Part shown: positions 32,948-43,945 of the stretch, piece after piece
How positions within the stretch are numbered: the first letter of the stretch is position 1
Layout of the letters: the number at the start of each line of letters is the position of its first letter
From: Aphrocallistes beatrix
Lineage: Eukaryota > Porifera > Hexactinellida > Sceptrulophora > Aphrocallistidae
NCBI GenBank assembly: GCA_963281255.1
Contig: OY725497.1
Coordinates: forward strand, 2,170,001 to 2,234,000
Reading direction: 5' to 3'
DNA length: 64,000 nt
Made by a program: the position numbers and the translations under genes
Notes under the pieces: model-generated
What the model saw: the letters and a program-made list of their open reading frames with translations, nothing else
The model's database searches: none
What the model was told of the DNA's origin: nothing

Positions 32948-33102
32948 CAGCGCTGTCCAACAGGCGGCCCGCGTTGTGGCCCTCGTTGCGTCCAAAATGC
33001 CTCTATCCATACCCATCCCGAGTGCACGCCGCTGTATTGCGGCCCGCCACTAAATGGTATGAAGCAGTTGCGGCCCGAAGTAAATATTGTTGGACAGCCC
33101 TG
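32948..33102. mobile_element. hAT MITE (GGCGGCCCGC type) with perfect target duplication
   Basis: CAGCGCTGTCCAACAGGCGG at the left and GTTGGACAGCCCTG at the right are inverted, with GGCCCGC motifs inside as in Charlie/ZBED5-type hAT elements. TACTATGT flanks both sides (32940-32947 and 33103-33110). It is 155 bp and GC-rich. Confidence 0.93.
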
Positions 33103-33335
33103 TACTATGTGGTTAGAAATCAGTAAGTCTATTACATTTATAAATTTTTAGAAGTAATATTCTTGAATCTCTCGAAAAACAATGAAATCAGTGAAAAAAT
33201 AATTTTAGAAAATAAAGCAGATCGGTTAACCGATCTAAGATTTCCTCAACCGTTAAAAGAGATTGACGGCGGTTAACCGAATCCAGCCTTGGCGTAATAT
33301 ATTCTAAATTATGAAAATAATTTATTGTCCCCTGG

Positions 33336-33363
33336 TGGTTCATAATAAGCGACCCTGACTGTA
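33336..33363. repeat. Solo end of CAGTCAGGGTCGC-family MITE
   Basis: GGTTCATAATAAGCGACCCT followed by GACTGTA matches the right end of 27278-27444. No matching left end was found. Confidence 0.7.
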
Positions 33364-33510
33364 ATTTAATTTAAATTCCTATACCATAGCAAGCAAGTAT
33401 CCAAACTATCCAACTCAAATCCCACAAAATTTGAATAAAAATTCTGAATGTGGGAGGGTATTTGTCACGCAAATTCTTTCGATAGTCAATGTCACTTTAC
33501 CACATACTGT

Positions 33511-33790
33511 ATACAAGCTAGCTTTCGCTGTGCGGCTTGCGGAAACAAAGTGTCCGTAGAGTCGCCCGGTGGGCGCCTGGGGATATCAAAGAAACAATAT
33601 CGCTTTCTGCTTCTCTACTAAGGATTGCTGAATTGTTATGTGTCTAGGGTTACATTAATGAAATCTGAGCTGTAGTAGAAATATTAGGGTCATGTTAAAT
33701 AGAATTTACTTCATATAAAGCAAACTATCCCCGAATGTAATGCAAATTTGAATCTACAAAGTTCATATTATCAAATATTATTATATTCGG
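33511..33790 (-). mobile_element. Helitron-like terminal fragment, subfamily 3
   Basis: The minus-strand GC-rich end (GCGGAAACAAAGTGTCCG hairpin; AAAGCTAGCTTGT) and the body match 2668-2935. Confidence 0.65.
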
Positions 33791-34129
33791 ATGGCAACAA
33801 TGATAGTGTGCTATATCTTTTGCTCAATCAATTTTATCATTAAATAGCTATTGATATAAAAAAGATAAAAAGGAATTTTTTAAAAATTATTCAAGAAAGA
33901 AATTCTATATCACTTGTTCTATCTGATCTATTAAGGACGAATCAATGAATTCATTATAAGCAAAAAATTTCATCACGAGGTTTTTCTATTAGTAACATCT
34001 TCCCGAATTTGAGTTCTGCATTACATAAAGTATTTCGATAAGAAATATTATAAGTAACAATTTAACAGAAGATAAATATCTTTAGAAATTTGAGTTTTAA
34101 AATCTTTTCAATGGTATCAAGTTTGTATG

Positions 34130-34270
34130 AATAAGTTGACAAATCTTTTAACGCGTTTACTATTCCATTATTTGTGTAGCACACTAACTTTACTAGAGCT
34201 AGATTTTTATTATTCATCATAGAAAGATTAGAAAAGGGATGGTAAATACTTTACTATAAACTTGGGACTT
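34130..34270. repeat. Inverted repeat partner of 37240-37370
   Basis: GTTTACTATTCCATTATTTG, then AGCTAGATTTTTATTATTCA and GGATGGTAAA, occur reverse-complemented at 37240-37370. They may be the ends of a roughly 3.2-kb element enclosing 34130-37370. Confidence 0.75.
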
Positions 34271-34358
34271 AAGTTATAATTGAAAGGCACAAAGTGGCAC
34301 AATTGTGTCGAGAAGTGCCGGATTGAAAATCGTATAGTAACTTTAATAACTCACCAAA

Positions 34359-34727
34359 TTAGTAGCGAAGTGTAAATTTGTAGTATAATGTATTTGCGAA
34401 GTCTAAGATAGCTTCTAAACTGGCCTCGAAGTGTGTAAAGGTCAAAGAAAATTTCAACTTACAGTACCTCAATAATAATTTTACATTACTAAAATAACTA
34501 GTGAAATAAATAAGATAATTCCCAACCTGTGATATGCTTATCATAGTCCTCTCTATGCTCATCTTTGATATATTCCAGCTCCATCGCATGCATCGCAACT
34601 GGACTGGGACTCGTGCGAAAAGTGTAGCTGTTTCATAGTAGCTTTTCTCCCGCCACAGGTTCTGCTGGTTCTCATGCATCTTCTCATCGCTACAGTCAAC
34701 TCCTGGACTCGATCTTCCATTGGCCAT
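34359..34727 (-). other. Open frame in a dispersed repeat, unrecognised
   Basis: On the minus strand a 122-codon frame starts MANGRSSPGVDCSDEKMHEN. Its first half overlaps a repeat also present at 1081-1330, where the frame is not conserved and contains stops. CAG/GTTGGG in both copies could be a splice donor. I recognise no domain. It may be a decayed transposon exon; a host gene is unlikely because the other copy is broken. Confidence 0.3.
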
Positions 34728-35125
34728 AATAATATAATATTCGCTTAGGGCTGAGTGGAATGTGAATGTAATAATAATGTGGCATCCGAATTTAGCTAAT
34801 CAAAGCAGCTGTTATATTATATGATAAAAAGTTGGATGAGCATTTATCTTCGAATTTTTACTAATAGTAAGACATAGGCAAGTAAACATCTGCCTTATTA
34901 TAAACTAAGAATTTCACATATCAATTTCATAGTTCTGAAACTAGCTAGGAAAAATTCAAGTACAGTAATCTCGAAGATAAATTCTTATGTGGGTAAGTAA
35001 ATATCTGGCTATATGTAAGAATTTCAAATACCAATTTCATACTTCGGAAACTAGCTAGATGAATACAAATATTCAAGCACAATAATATACTTGATGATAA
35101 TATAGTTTTTGAGCGAAGTCATGGA
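34500..35125. repeat. Dispersed repeat related to 1081-1640
   Basis: It shares the CAACTGGACTGGGACTCGTG block and the later CACATATCAATTTCA block with 1081-1640. The latter block is duplicated here (about 34905-34995 and 35020-35105). Confidence 0.75.
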
Positions 35126-36240
35126 AACAAAGCAGATACGTATGATTCGTATGATGAAATTTCAACATTTGGGCACAGACAAGTCATTGTACAAGTTTAG
35201 TGAAATTGTTGTGCAGGGAAGTAGTGTGACATTTGTGTATAGGTGGGTAGATTTGTGACAATTGTACGTACCACAGCATTGGTGTGTTTTTGACTGCAAA
35301 AGATTGTGGTATCTGTGGAGAATTACCTAAGGAGTCCAAATACAAGTATCGTATAAGGGGTGGACACTGGTGTAACTAGGGATTGAAGCTTGCTAGGGCA
35401 CAGGTAAATTATTTCTGTGTGAAACACGACGACGCCTAGAGTCGATTACCAATACCTTACACATTGATGAAAGTACAAACTTTAATGTTTAATTTGTAGC
35501 GCGGCTAATGAACACTTCGTCGCCCTGGAAAAATAAACACTTTCAGAAGAGTCCCTACAGGTGCCAAATATTGGTCACTTTCACAAATTTATAAATACTT
35601 TTCTAGCTTTTTTCTGCGAACGCATTAATAATTAATGAGGAAAAATATAATTCTCGTATAATATCTTTGATATTAAGCATGGCCAGCCCATTTAAATGTT
35701 CTTATCGCATAGTTGAACGGTTATAATTTTTTGCTTCAAAGCAATGAAGGTGCGTTACCCTGAAGCCACTGACACCGGCAAACAAACAAAACACAGTTGC
35801 TGTTATGAGTTAACAAAACACTATACAATCAAAATATTGTAAAATAGAATATATAATCAAGGCCGCCAGACATGGTCGCCCCACTTTTGACGAGGCGTCT
35901 GATGGGTAGGCCTCGGGAGGCTAGTAGGTATGCAGGGGTGCGGCTGGGAGAGGTTAATGGGTAGGCAGGGCGGGCCCACTTGTGAGTAGGTCCCAATCCC
36001 GAATCCCATTCCATTTTCACCCTGGATTAGATTTTTGAATCCCGGGATCTATCTCATTCTCTGATATTAACAAAGCAATGAGGTAGCTCAAATGTCAGCT
36101 TATCGCATGATACATAATCCTATTTTAAGTTTTTTTCTTACTCATTTATCAATATGGCAGAGAAAAGGTTATCTCTCTAAAATTTGAAGGTGCAGAAATT
36201 TGGATACATTATAAAAGATCTAAGTGTGATAAATTGTCAA
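35126..36240. other. Mostly unassigned; short repeat at 35370-35425
   Basis: The block with GATTGAAGCTTGCTAGGGCA matches 16605-16665. A GC-richer island at 35860-36010 contains a 63-codon minus-strand frame of low-complexity, Pro-rich composition without family features. No gene is claimed. Confidence 0.5.
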
Positions 36241-36385
36241 ACATATTTCAAATGGTGTAAATTGTCCACCAACATCAGTAGAAGCTGAACGAGTATTTTC
36301 ATCAGCTGCTTACCTTTGTAATAAGTTGAGGACCAAACTTAATAAATGATGAGTCTATAGATACTCTACATGTCTTATTCGCATG
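36241..36385 (+). pseudogene. hAT transposase C-terminal dimerisation fragment
   Basis: The reading CPPTSVEAERVFSSAAYLCN and KLRTKL, then after one base shift NDESIDTLHVLF, matches the hATC dimerisation domain (PATSxxxERxFSxxxxxxxxxRxxL...xxxxxLxFL) at the end of hAT transposases. Only this short end is preserved, and it runs straight into a 22-bp minisatellite. The rest of the transposase was not found upstream; the flanking inverted repeats at 34130 and 37240 might belong to the same element. Confidence 0.75.
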
Positions 36386-36612
36386 AGTCTATCTATCTGG
36401 GCACATGAGCCTATCTATCTGGTCGCATGTGCCTATCTATCTGGGCGCATGTGCCTATCTATCTGGGCGTATGTGCCTATCTATCTGGGCGTATGTGCCT
36501 ATCTATCTGGGCGCATGTGCCTATCTATCTGGGCGTATGAGCCTATCTATCTGGGCGCATGTGCCTATCTATCTGGGCGTATGTGCCTATCTATCTGGGC
36601 GTATGTGCCTAC
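36384..36612. repeat. 22-bp minisatellite
   Basis: About ten units of CTATCTATCTGGGCGTATGTGC occur, with C/T and A/G variants at a few positions. All reading frames are open through the array (unit length 22, so the peptide repeats every 66 nt), which creates spurious repetitive ORFs such as LSIWAYVPIYLG. Confidence 0.95.
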
Positions 36613-37239
36613 CTATACAAGAATAGAGATGCCCGACTTGGTCTTGGCCTATATACATAGGTATGCGCAGATAGGTAGAGGTATTAACGATGTCAAATTG
36701 TTTTGAAGATAATGCAGATAATACACTCGATTAGTAGTCAGGGCGATTATTCTTTATAGAACCTTCAGGCGGATGATTATTTTCTAGCACACTACTCATC
36801 ACAAAAATCCAAACATACGCACAGGAAATGCGTAGCTCCTGGATGGATGGAACACAGGAATCTAAAAAGACTGTCCGTGTGAGTCTCGCCGACACATTCA
36901 GCTGCAGAATCCATTTCGATCAACGCTTCGATATAAGCACTAGTGTGACCATGAAGTAAGTTGGGGTAAACATTGGTCCGGCTGCAGCTGGACCTGCCAC
37001 CAGCCTCAGGAGCCTATGTTCTTGCATGGCAGTATCTCAATTATTTTCATTTACAGAATGCATATGACATCCGAACCATTCTTGACCATGGAGAATAACA
37101 TAAAACTTGAAAATATTTCTACTTTTTCTTTATTCGTGGTTGGACCATGGATAAATGATCTAAATTGATTTTTAGCGATTGTATTTGAGTGTTTATTTTA
37201 AATCATTTGATTCATCCTAAATATAAATGTGAATAAGAT
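36613..37239. other. Unassigned sequence
   Basis: No feature is certain. A GC-richer stretch at 36800-37030 reads on the minus strand as short open pieces without recognisable motifs. Confidence 0.45.
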
Positions 37240-37370
37240 TAAGCCCCAAGTTTATAGTAAACTCTTTACCATCCCTTTTCAAATATTTCTATGATGAATA
37301 ATAAAAATCTAGCTCTTGAAAATTTATTGTGTTACACAAATAATGGAATAGTAAACGGCAGCGTTAAATA
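37240..37370. repeat. Inverted repeat partner of 34130-34270
   Basis: CCCCAAGTTTATAGTAAACT, CCATCCCTTTTC and ATGAATAATAAAAATCTAGC are reverse complements of the left copy. Confidence 0.75.
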
Positions 37371-37630
37371 GAATACAGAATTTTTTAGTCATGTTTAGTC
37401 ACTTAGCAACCAAATACATTTTATAGAGAATTTTCTCTAGATTAGTATAGAGTAAATCGCATTTCACGCCAAAATACGCCAAAGAAATCCGAAGACTAAA
37501 TAGGATAAATAAATATACTAAAACTTCCCGGAAGTAGAATTGATGAAAGTGTATGAGTATGTGAAACTGTAGGTAGTCGAGTTATTCCAACTATTTCAAA
37601 TTAATATGCACAAAAATTAGATTCAGAAAA

Positions 37631-37894
37631 GTTTATAAGTGTAGTATAAATGCTGCTTCTACATTGTTCAATTTTACTCTTAAATTGGATATCATGCCAA
37701 AAACTCGTCCAAATGCTAGGAAACCATATTAGATGACTAGTATTCAAATTGAAATATCTGAACTGTCAATAGAAATTTGGTCAAGTAATTACAATGATTT
37801 GCTATTTAGTTATCTTGGAAACATAATATAGCAATTTTAACTATATATGGCAACATGAAAAATGAGGCTATTTCCACTGGTTTGCCCACTGTGA
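37631..37894. repeat. Dispersed repeat, copy 2
   Basis: It is nearly identical to 1-268. It ends at TTTGCCCACTGTG, where the hAT relic begins. Confidence 0.85.
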
Positions 37895-37899
37895 TGTCT

Positions 37900-39340
37900 C
37901 CATTCATTTCTTCCCCCCTTTGAAGAGTTGTGAGATTATCAAACATGTCGAGATATCCGTCCTTGGCTTTTCTTTCCCATAAGCCAAACTTCGTTATGAA
38001 AGTCGGATTTCAACAATTAAATTAACTCTATTGTGAACTTTCTATGTTGCGACTTGTTACGTAAATTTGAGCGTGAGAAAATATCTAATTAAGAAAGTCT
38101 AATAATCCATGCATTATCTGCTATGGTACAAAAAACTCTTGATTTTGCTCAGTCGTTGCGCTCAAAGAATTCTACCATATCTTTTCTCAAAGAGTGCACT
38201 CTAGATAACATGTTCCCGCGAGAGAGCCAATGGACCTCTTTGTGAAAGAGCAGCGTATTTTGGTCATCATCCAATTTTTGGCATAATAACCGTAAGAGAC
38301 GAGTATTGAGAGCGCTGGACTAGATGAAATTAACCATATTGATTACATCATTAAATATTGCTTTTAGCTCAGGTGGTAGTGTCTTACATGCCAAAGCATA
38401 TCGGAGTATCATGTAGTCGGTGCGCTTAAGAACAGGATTGACTGCTTAAACTCGTGCCCTGAATCCTGAGTGATTGCCAAGCATGGTAGCAGCGCCATCA
38501 GTGCTGTATGCACTCACATTGTTCCAAGAAACTCCTCTTCTCTCAAAATTTTCAGAAACTTCCGTGAAAACATCCTTTCGCCTTGTAGTAAATTCCAGGG
38601 TGAGATAAAACAGGAATTCTTCCTTAAAGTCTACAATATTAATGCTTCGTGCGAACGCAAGGAACTGAGTGCAACTAGATACATCCGTCTACATGTCTAG
38701 CTGGATTGCAAATTTGTTCGAGGTGCACCAAGTATTTCAGTTTCTACCTGTTCTTCAATACATATTCGTCGTTGAACTGTATCGTTGAAGATAGGCACAC
38801 AACTGATATTTCCTCTCCACCATCTCCAATTGAGCAGCGAATAATGTCCTTGAAACATGGTAGTATAGCTATCCAAGGGATTGTATTGTAATTCGATCAC
38901 AATGTTTTAACATTACAGTTGGCTTTGATTTTACTGACCAATAAGGATTACACTATATTCAATTCACATAAACAAGTTAGAAACACACTCTAAACTTGAA
39001 AAGCTGAAATGAAAAAAATTGTTTTGACTCATTTATGGATGTATATCATGCAATTGCCCTACGAGTCACTTAATGGGGAGCACTATCGGTATGTCGACTG
39101 CATTTTTTTATTTACTTGAACTTTCTTCACTTCGACTTCCATTCATTTGAATGAATCCAACATCTCTATCTACTAGCAATGGATGACATCCGCTAAGAAG
39201 TCTCTTGAGTAAACTTGGTTTCTTCGAATGATGAGAAAGTACCTTAACGCACACTACGCACTGTGGTAGTTCGCGCCCATTTTTCATCAAAAGTGTGAAA
39301 CCGTCCTGAATATAATTATCATTATAATTTCGTTTTCCCC
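37900..39340 (-). pseudogene. ZBED5-like hAT transposase relic
   Basis: From right to left on the minus strand: a BED-like zinc finger (LLMKNGRELPQCVVCVKVLS, KPSLLKRLLSGCHP), then VPIFNDTVQRRI and IEEQVETEI, then TDVSSC and FKEEFLFYLTLEFTTR. Next come SAYSTDGAATMLGNHSGFRA, LACKTLPPELKAIFNDVI, and LNTRLLRLLCQKLDDDQNTL followed by LFHKEVHWLSRGNMLSRVHS. This order matches ZBED5/Charlie-type hAT transposases. Multiple stops and frame changes and loss of the C-terminal hATC region make it dead. A hAT-like terminus (CAGGCGTGTCAAACTGGTGG) lies upstream at 39408, and the downstream end is cut off by a dispersed repeat. Confidence 0.85.
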
Positions 39341-39407
39341 CGAATGCTTAACCAGGCAATGAAATAGTGTCCATTCTATTTATAGCAGGGACCACATATT
39401 TCTAAGG

Positions 39408-39433
39408 CAGGCGTGTCAAACTGGTGGCCCGCC
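39408..39433. repeat. hAT terminal inverted repeat (one end)
   Basis: CAGGCGTGTCAAACTGGTGG followed by CCCGCC is the standard end of ZBED5/Charlie-like hAT elements. It is correctly placed about 70 bp upstream of the minus-strand relic. The other end is missing. Confidence 0.75.
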
Positions 39434-39563
39434 AGCCAGTTGAGAAAAAATATTATAATTGAATGAATCAGTAGTTAAAATTGATATTAAGGATTACAGA
39501 GATCATAGTTGATCACCATAATACAAATGATAGATCTCATGCTGCACATCCATATGCAAAGGT

Positions 39564-40385
39564 TTGTGTTGCTCTACATTTTTTTATATCGGTACTTTTC
39601 AGATTATTTGTGGTGATGGAGTTGAAGTGAGTCAACCCTCAGCTTGCAGATACATTAGAGCTGTTGCACTTGGACTGCAATCGGTCTATTCAAAGTTTAT
39701 TATCATGCCCGGTTCTGCTGACAAGGCTACGATTAAGTCACAGTTTTATGAGCTAGCGAACCTTCCCAGGGTCCTTCGACTTGTAGATGGAACGCATATT
39801 CGTATTCAAAAGCCTTCTGAAAATGAGGCGGATTATGTAAACCGACATTTCTACCACTTCATAAATGTTCATGCTATCTGTCTACCTGATGGTAGATTTT
39901 CAGATGTACAAGTATTGGCAAGATTCCCCGGTTCAGTTCATGACTCACGTATTTGGAAGCTCTCAGGTTGGAACATATGTAGAGAATAACTTCTTGGCTG
40001 GTGAGCATATATTAGGTGATAGTGGATATATGCTGAAACCCTATAATTAACCCCATACAGGCAACCTGCTTCAAATGCCTAAGAGAATTATGATTACTCC
40101 TACAAAAAAACGCGTGTATTAATCGAGCAAACCTTTGGGAGATGGAAGAGAAGATTTCATTACCTTCACGGCGAGATCCGGATGGCTCCAGATAAATCTG
40201 TACTATTATCCTTGCATATGCTGTTCTTCATAATATGGCTATTGTTTGGAAGCATCCTATGATGGAAGATTCCACTATTGACCATCATACAAGTATTATG
40301 GATGAACCGTTTGCATTTGAGGAAACTGGACATATTGCTGCAAAACACTACAGGAATCAGTTTGCAATTCATAACTTTAGTTGAA
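39564..40385 (+). pseudogene. Harbinger (HARBI1-type) transposase
   Basis: The plus-strand frame reads VSQPSACRYIRAV, then LVDGTHIRIQKPSENEADYV (first catalytic D) and NVHAICLPDGRF, then RFPGSVHDSRIW. One base shift near 39960 moves the sequence to VENNFLAGEHILGDSGYML (second D). A further shift leads to VLIEQTFGRWKRRF (catalytic E) and AVLHNMAIVW. This is the DDE core of the PIF/Harbinger nuclease. The 5' part probably begins in an earlier exon, since a TTTTCAG acceptor precedes ATTATTTGTGG near 39600. At least two frameshifts or stops inactivate it. Confidence 0.88.
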
Positions 40386-40472
40386 TTAATCTAAATTTAG
40401 GAGCTATCAAAGAGCATAAGTTGTATCTCAAGTATTATATTAAACAAAACATGTAAACAACAAGTGTCTTTG

Positions 40473-41247
40473 TACAGGGTGGCTTGTAAGTTCTGTCCCA
40501 AACTTTATTAGGTATAAAATTTCTTATACTCAAACAATCTTAGTTATTATGGTCTTTAGAGATTGTATTTCGAATATTCTCAATGATTTTATAAGATTTT
40601 TCGATTCTATGACTTAGAAATATGTTTTGTATGGTGAGTTTTGAGAAAAAAAAATGTGTCCTGGCACGCAGCGAAAATCGAGAATCCAGGCCACTGCTTC
40701 TGTAAAAAATGTCTCAAAAATCGATGTTCCATGACGATTTAGCACCAGATACCTTTCATTCACCATTGAAATATTTCACAAATCCATTGCATTCATAATC
40801 AGAAACGAGATAAAGTTATTATTTCACGACTTCAAATTAGGTACATTTTGCAAAATCACCCAAAATGGCACTTTTTTTCATATCACCAGAAAATCCGATC
40901 CAAAAGGCTCTCAATATATACTGATCTAAACATTCTATATTTCTACAAATTTATTGTGCTCGAGGAAAATGTGTGAGCTAATTTTTCCTAGGATTTGAAG
41001 ACTGGGAAGATAACTTGAAAAGCAGTGGGCCTTGATTCACGATTTTCGCTGCATGCCAGGACACATTTTTTTTTCTCAAAACTCACCATACAAAACATAT
41101 TTCTAAGTCATAGAATCGAAAAATCTTTTAAAATCATTGAAAATATTCGAATTACAATATCTAGAGACCATAATAACTAAGATTGTTTGAGCTTAAGAAA
41201 TTTTATATCTAATAAAGCTTGGGACAGAACTTACAAGCCACCCTGTA
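40473..41247. mobile_element. Foldback MITE with ACAGGGTGGCTTGTAAG ends
   Basis: Arms of about 225 bp (40473-40700 and 41025-41247) are reverse complements with few mismatches. They begin TACAGGGTGGCTTGTAAGTT and end CTTACAAGCCACCCTGTA, beside TA. There is no coding in the 320-bp loop. It sits between the Harbinger transposase and its probable accessory ORF. Confidence 0.9.
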
Positions 41248-41256
41248 TATTGTAAC

Positions 41257-41607
41257 ATGAAAAGCTCTCAAAAACGAAATATGAAGACATTCGAAAAAAT
41301 AGACCAACCAAAAGCTAAATGCAAAGTCCAAAGTGATGCAAGCTTTAGGGAAGCCAGAAAGACTGGAGCGGGTACAAACACTGCTGGACAGGTAGAAGAC
41401 GAGGACATGCAAAATATATCAGCAGATAGAAGTATTTCAGGCTCACCAGATCGGGTAACAAAGATGTTTCAAAACACCCCTGCTTTTTGCGGAATTTCAG
41501 GTGCTGCTGATCTTTTTCAAGCACCAGCTGAGAACAATGAAATTCTAATAGCATCAACAGTATCAGCTGAGGTCCCGATGAATTTGAAGGTACTCTTTTT
41601 TATTTGA
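41257..41607 (+). pseudogene. Possible Harbinger accessory ORF, part 1
   Basis: A 116-codon frame with a basic N-terminus (KSSQKRNMKTFEK) and a Ser/Ala/Gly-rich middle lies 10 bp after the foldback MITE and in the same orientation as the Harbinger transposase. Harbinger elements usually carry a second, Myb/MADF-like gene. No Trp-based Myb motif is visible here, so this would be its linker region. The assignment rests on position, not on a domain. Confidence 0.35.
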
Positions 41608-41655
41608 GAGTCTCCAGAAATAGAAATTTCGACAACATTTACTCATAAGACATCA

Positions 41656-41856
41656 ATGAAAAGTCGGAAGAGAAGACGAACTGTTGAGGAGCAAGATGAT
41701 TCGGTCGAAATCTTGAAGGCTGCAGACTTAATTCCATTACAACACGAAGTTTTGTTTCAACAAATTGCTGTATTCTCAACACAGCTACCAGTTGATAGAA
41801 GAACAGAGGACTATTATAGTTTAAAACGTCAGAGACTGTTAGAAAAATCATTGTAA
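41656..41856 (+). pseudogene. Possible Harbinger accessory ORF, part 2
   Basis: The 66-codon frame starts MKSRKRRRTVEEQDDSVEIL and contains LQHEVLFQQIAVFSTQLPVD and DYYSLKRQRLLEKSL. A basic patch, a predicted helix and a YY-K-L ending resemble the C-termini of Myb/SANT-like Harbinger partners. It follows part 1 with a stop and a frame change between. Confidence 0.4.
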
Positions 41857-42127
41857 ATTGGAAAATTTTAGGATCAAAGTGATTATTATCAGTCATGTGA
41901 ATTAAAGTATAAAGCTGTCTCTACAATTATTCATGTTAGAATGAGTGTAAGATTATATAATCAAGAATGTATGTTTGTCTATTCATACAAACCCAAGAAG
42001 AATTTGCCAAGAATTATAGCATGTGATACATGTTGCGATGTTATACACAATAAGAGAAATGTTTTTAAAATATTTAAATTTTATTTGAAGTCTAATATCA
42101 ATCAAGGTAGATTCAATGTTCGATAGA

Positions 42128-42390
42128 AGTAAGTCTAAACCTAAGTTGACTAATTCATTGAAAGATGATGAAGAATTATGAATTATTCAATTAATGAATT
42201 ATTCAAAATCTCAAACATTAGTGCAGATTCTATGCCCAAAAGTGGTTAAAAGGTTGCTCATGTTATATACCTCTAACATTGCTCAGTCCCTAAGTGAAAT
42301 ATCAAATATGTTTTCATTATTTGGTTTCAAATTTTGAGTAATTCATTAATAATTCATGAATTAGTCAACTTAGGTCTAAACAATATTTAA
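42128..42390. mobile_element. MITE with CTAAACCTAAGTTGACTAATTC ends
   Basis: AAACCTAAGTTGACTAATTC at the left and GAATTAGTCAACTTAGGTCT at the right are inverted. GAATTATTCA-type motifs repeat inside. No ORF. Confidence 0.75.
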
Positions 42391-42520
42391 GGAGAAGTAG
42401 GGAAAATCGAATCAATTACAATACTTAAGACACCTCCCTAGGTTGCTTAAAGTTCGGTCTTAAGTTTGGTCTAATGGTCGAACTTAATTCTTAGTGAATA
42501 CTAATCTTAGTGAACACGAC

Positions 42521-43690
42521 TTAAGGATACCGCCCTCGAAAAACTTTGCCTGGCGTAAAAAAAAACGGCATAATTTTTTATTGTTAATTTCATTGTATTA
42601 CTAAGCGGTCTACCATCTGATAGTACTAGTTGGACGATTTTTATTTTTATTTTTATGAGTTAACCCCAAAAAGTTTAGCGTTAGTAAAAATTGAAAAATT
42701 ATTGGAGGTTTTTGACGCATTCACCAATTAGTTTTTAACTTATTTGATAATTTTTTAATGATATGGACCTTAACATTGTTTTGGCACCTTTGGAGATTAT
42801 ATAGCACAAAGATTTAGAAAAATGGAAAATATAATCCAAACAAAATAGTTCTATAAGGGAGTTCATTTATATAATGCTCGAGAAATCTCCTGTTTGATAT
42901 CAGATATTTGGCGATTACTGGGTCAGAAATAAAATTCTGATTGTTTCAAAAAAAAATTTTTCCGGATCCGACCATTTGTTCGTGATATATCGCTTACTAT
43001 AGGTAAAGTTCAGGCATATATCTCTCTATGGTCCCGAAAGAGGCCGATGTCATATCTTAAAAACTATTGAAGAAATAAAATCTATTATATTCTTAAATAA
43101 AAGGATATATGTGAAAATATATAGGTTCCTCAAACATTCTTTTGTCAAAAAATAAATATTTCTCGACTTATTTTTGATTTGATTGTAATACAAATTCTAT
43201 GGAGAACCTTGAATATATTAGAAAATGGCGAATCTAACCATTAAATATGTATCCAAATGTGGCAATTACGCTAAATAATGAATACAATTATCGTTAATAA
43301 TGTGTACAGAAAAATTGGAGAACTTTTGATAATTATTTTGAAAGTTCTGGCCTTGGACCTCGCAGATTAGGTCAAAAACCCCCATTTAGGGTCCAAAAAA
43401 GAGATATCTCTCTATCTCTGTAAATATAAGTCCAAATTCTTAGTTCTCACTTCCTAATATACTTTTTATGAGGGCACATATATGATTCATTGATAATAAT
43501 TGCACTACATCCTATGGAATGTAAATTTTTACATTTTGTCATATGATGACGTAGCATTTTTCGAAAATCCTAACTTGGAAACTAAAAGTCGTAGACTTTC
43601 GCTCTATATTCCTAATATACTTTTTGAAACTCGTTATTAATTCTAAACTGATAGATTATACTTCGTAGTGCGAGGGATATGAATTATTAT
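42521..43690. mobile_element. TTAA-ended non-coding element, copy 3 (truncated)
   Basis: It begins TTAAGGATACCGCCCTCGAA and follows the left half of the 23473-26632 copy with more divergence than copy 1. Similarity fades near 43690. No right terminus and no long ORF. Confidence 0.8.
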
Positions 43691-43945
43691 TCACAATATT
43701 GGAAGCTAATCTCTAGCATATTTTTCAAAATTCGTCAAATCCTGCCTTTACTTAAAAATCCTAGCCCAACTATATAAGATTTATATAGCACAGATTCCAT
43801 ATTATTATTTTAAGTGCGTTGTACAATTCATTAACTTAAGTGTATGTATATATGCATGAACGTATGTTGTCTATGTGTATATATACAATCATGTATCTTT
43901 CTTTGTAATGTATGTATATGCGTTGAAATTAATTTGAGACGTATA

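Noticed and set aside
35829..36020. Minus-strand GC-rich 63-codon ORF
   Set aside because: Pro-rich, short, with no motif or neighbour support.
36383..36706. Repetitive ORFs encoding SIWAYVPIYLG-type peptides
   Set aside because: They are read-through of a 22-bp DNA repeat that is open in every frame.
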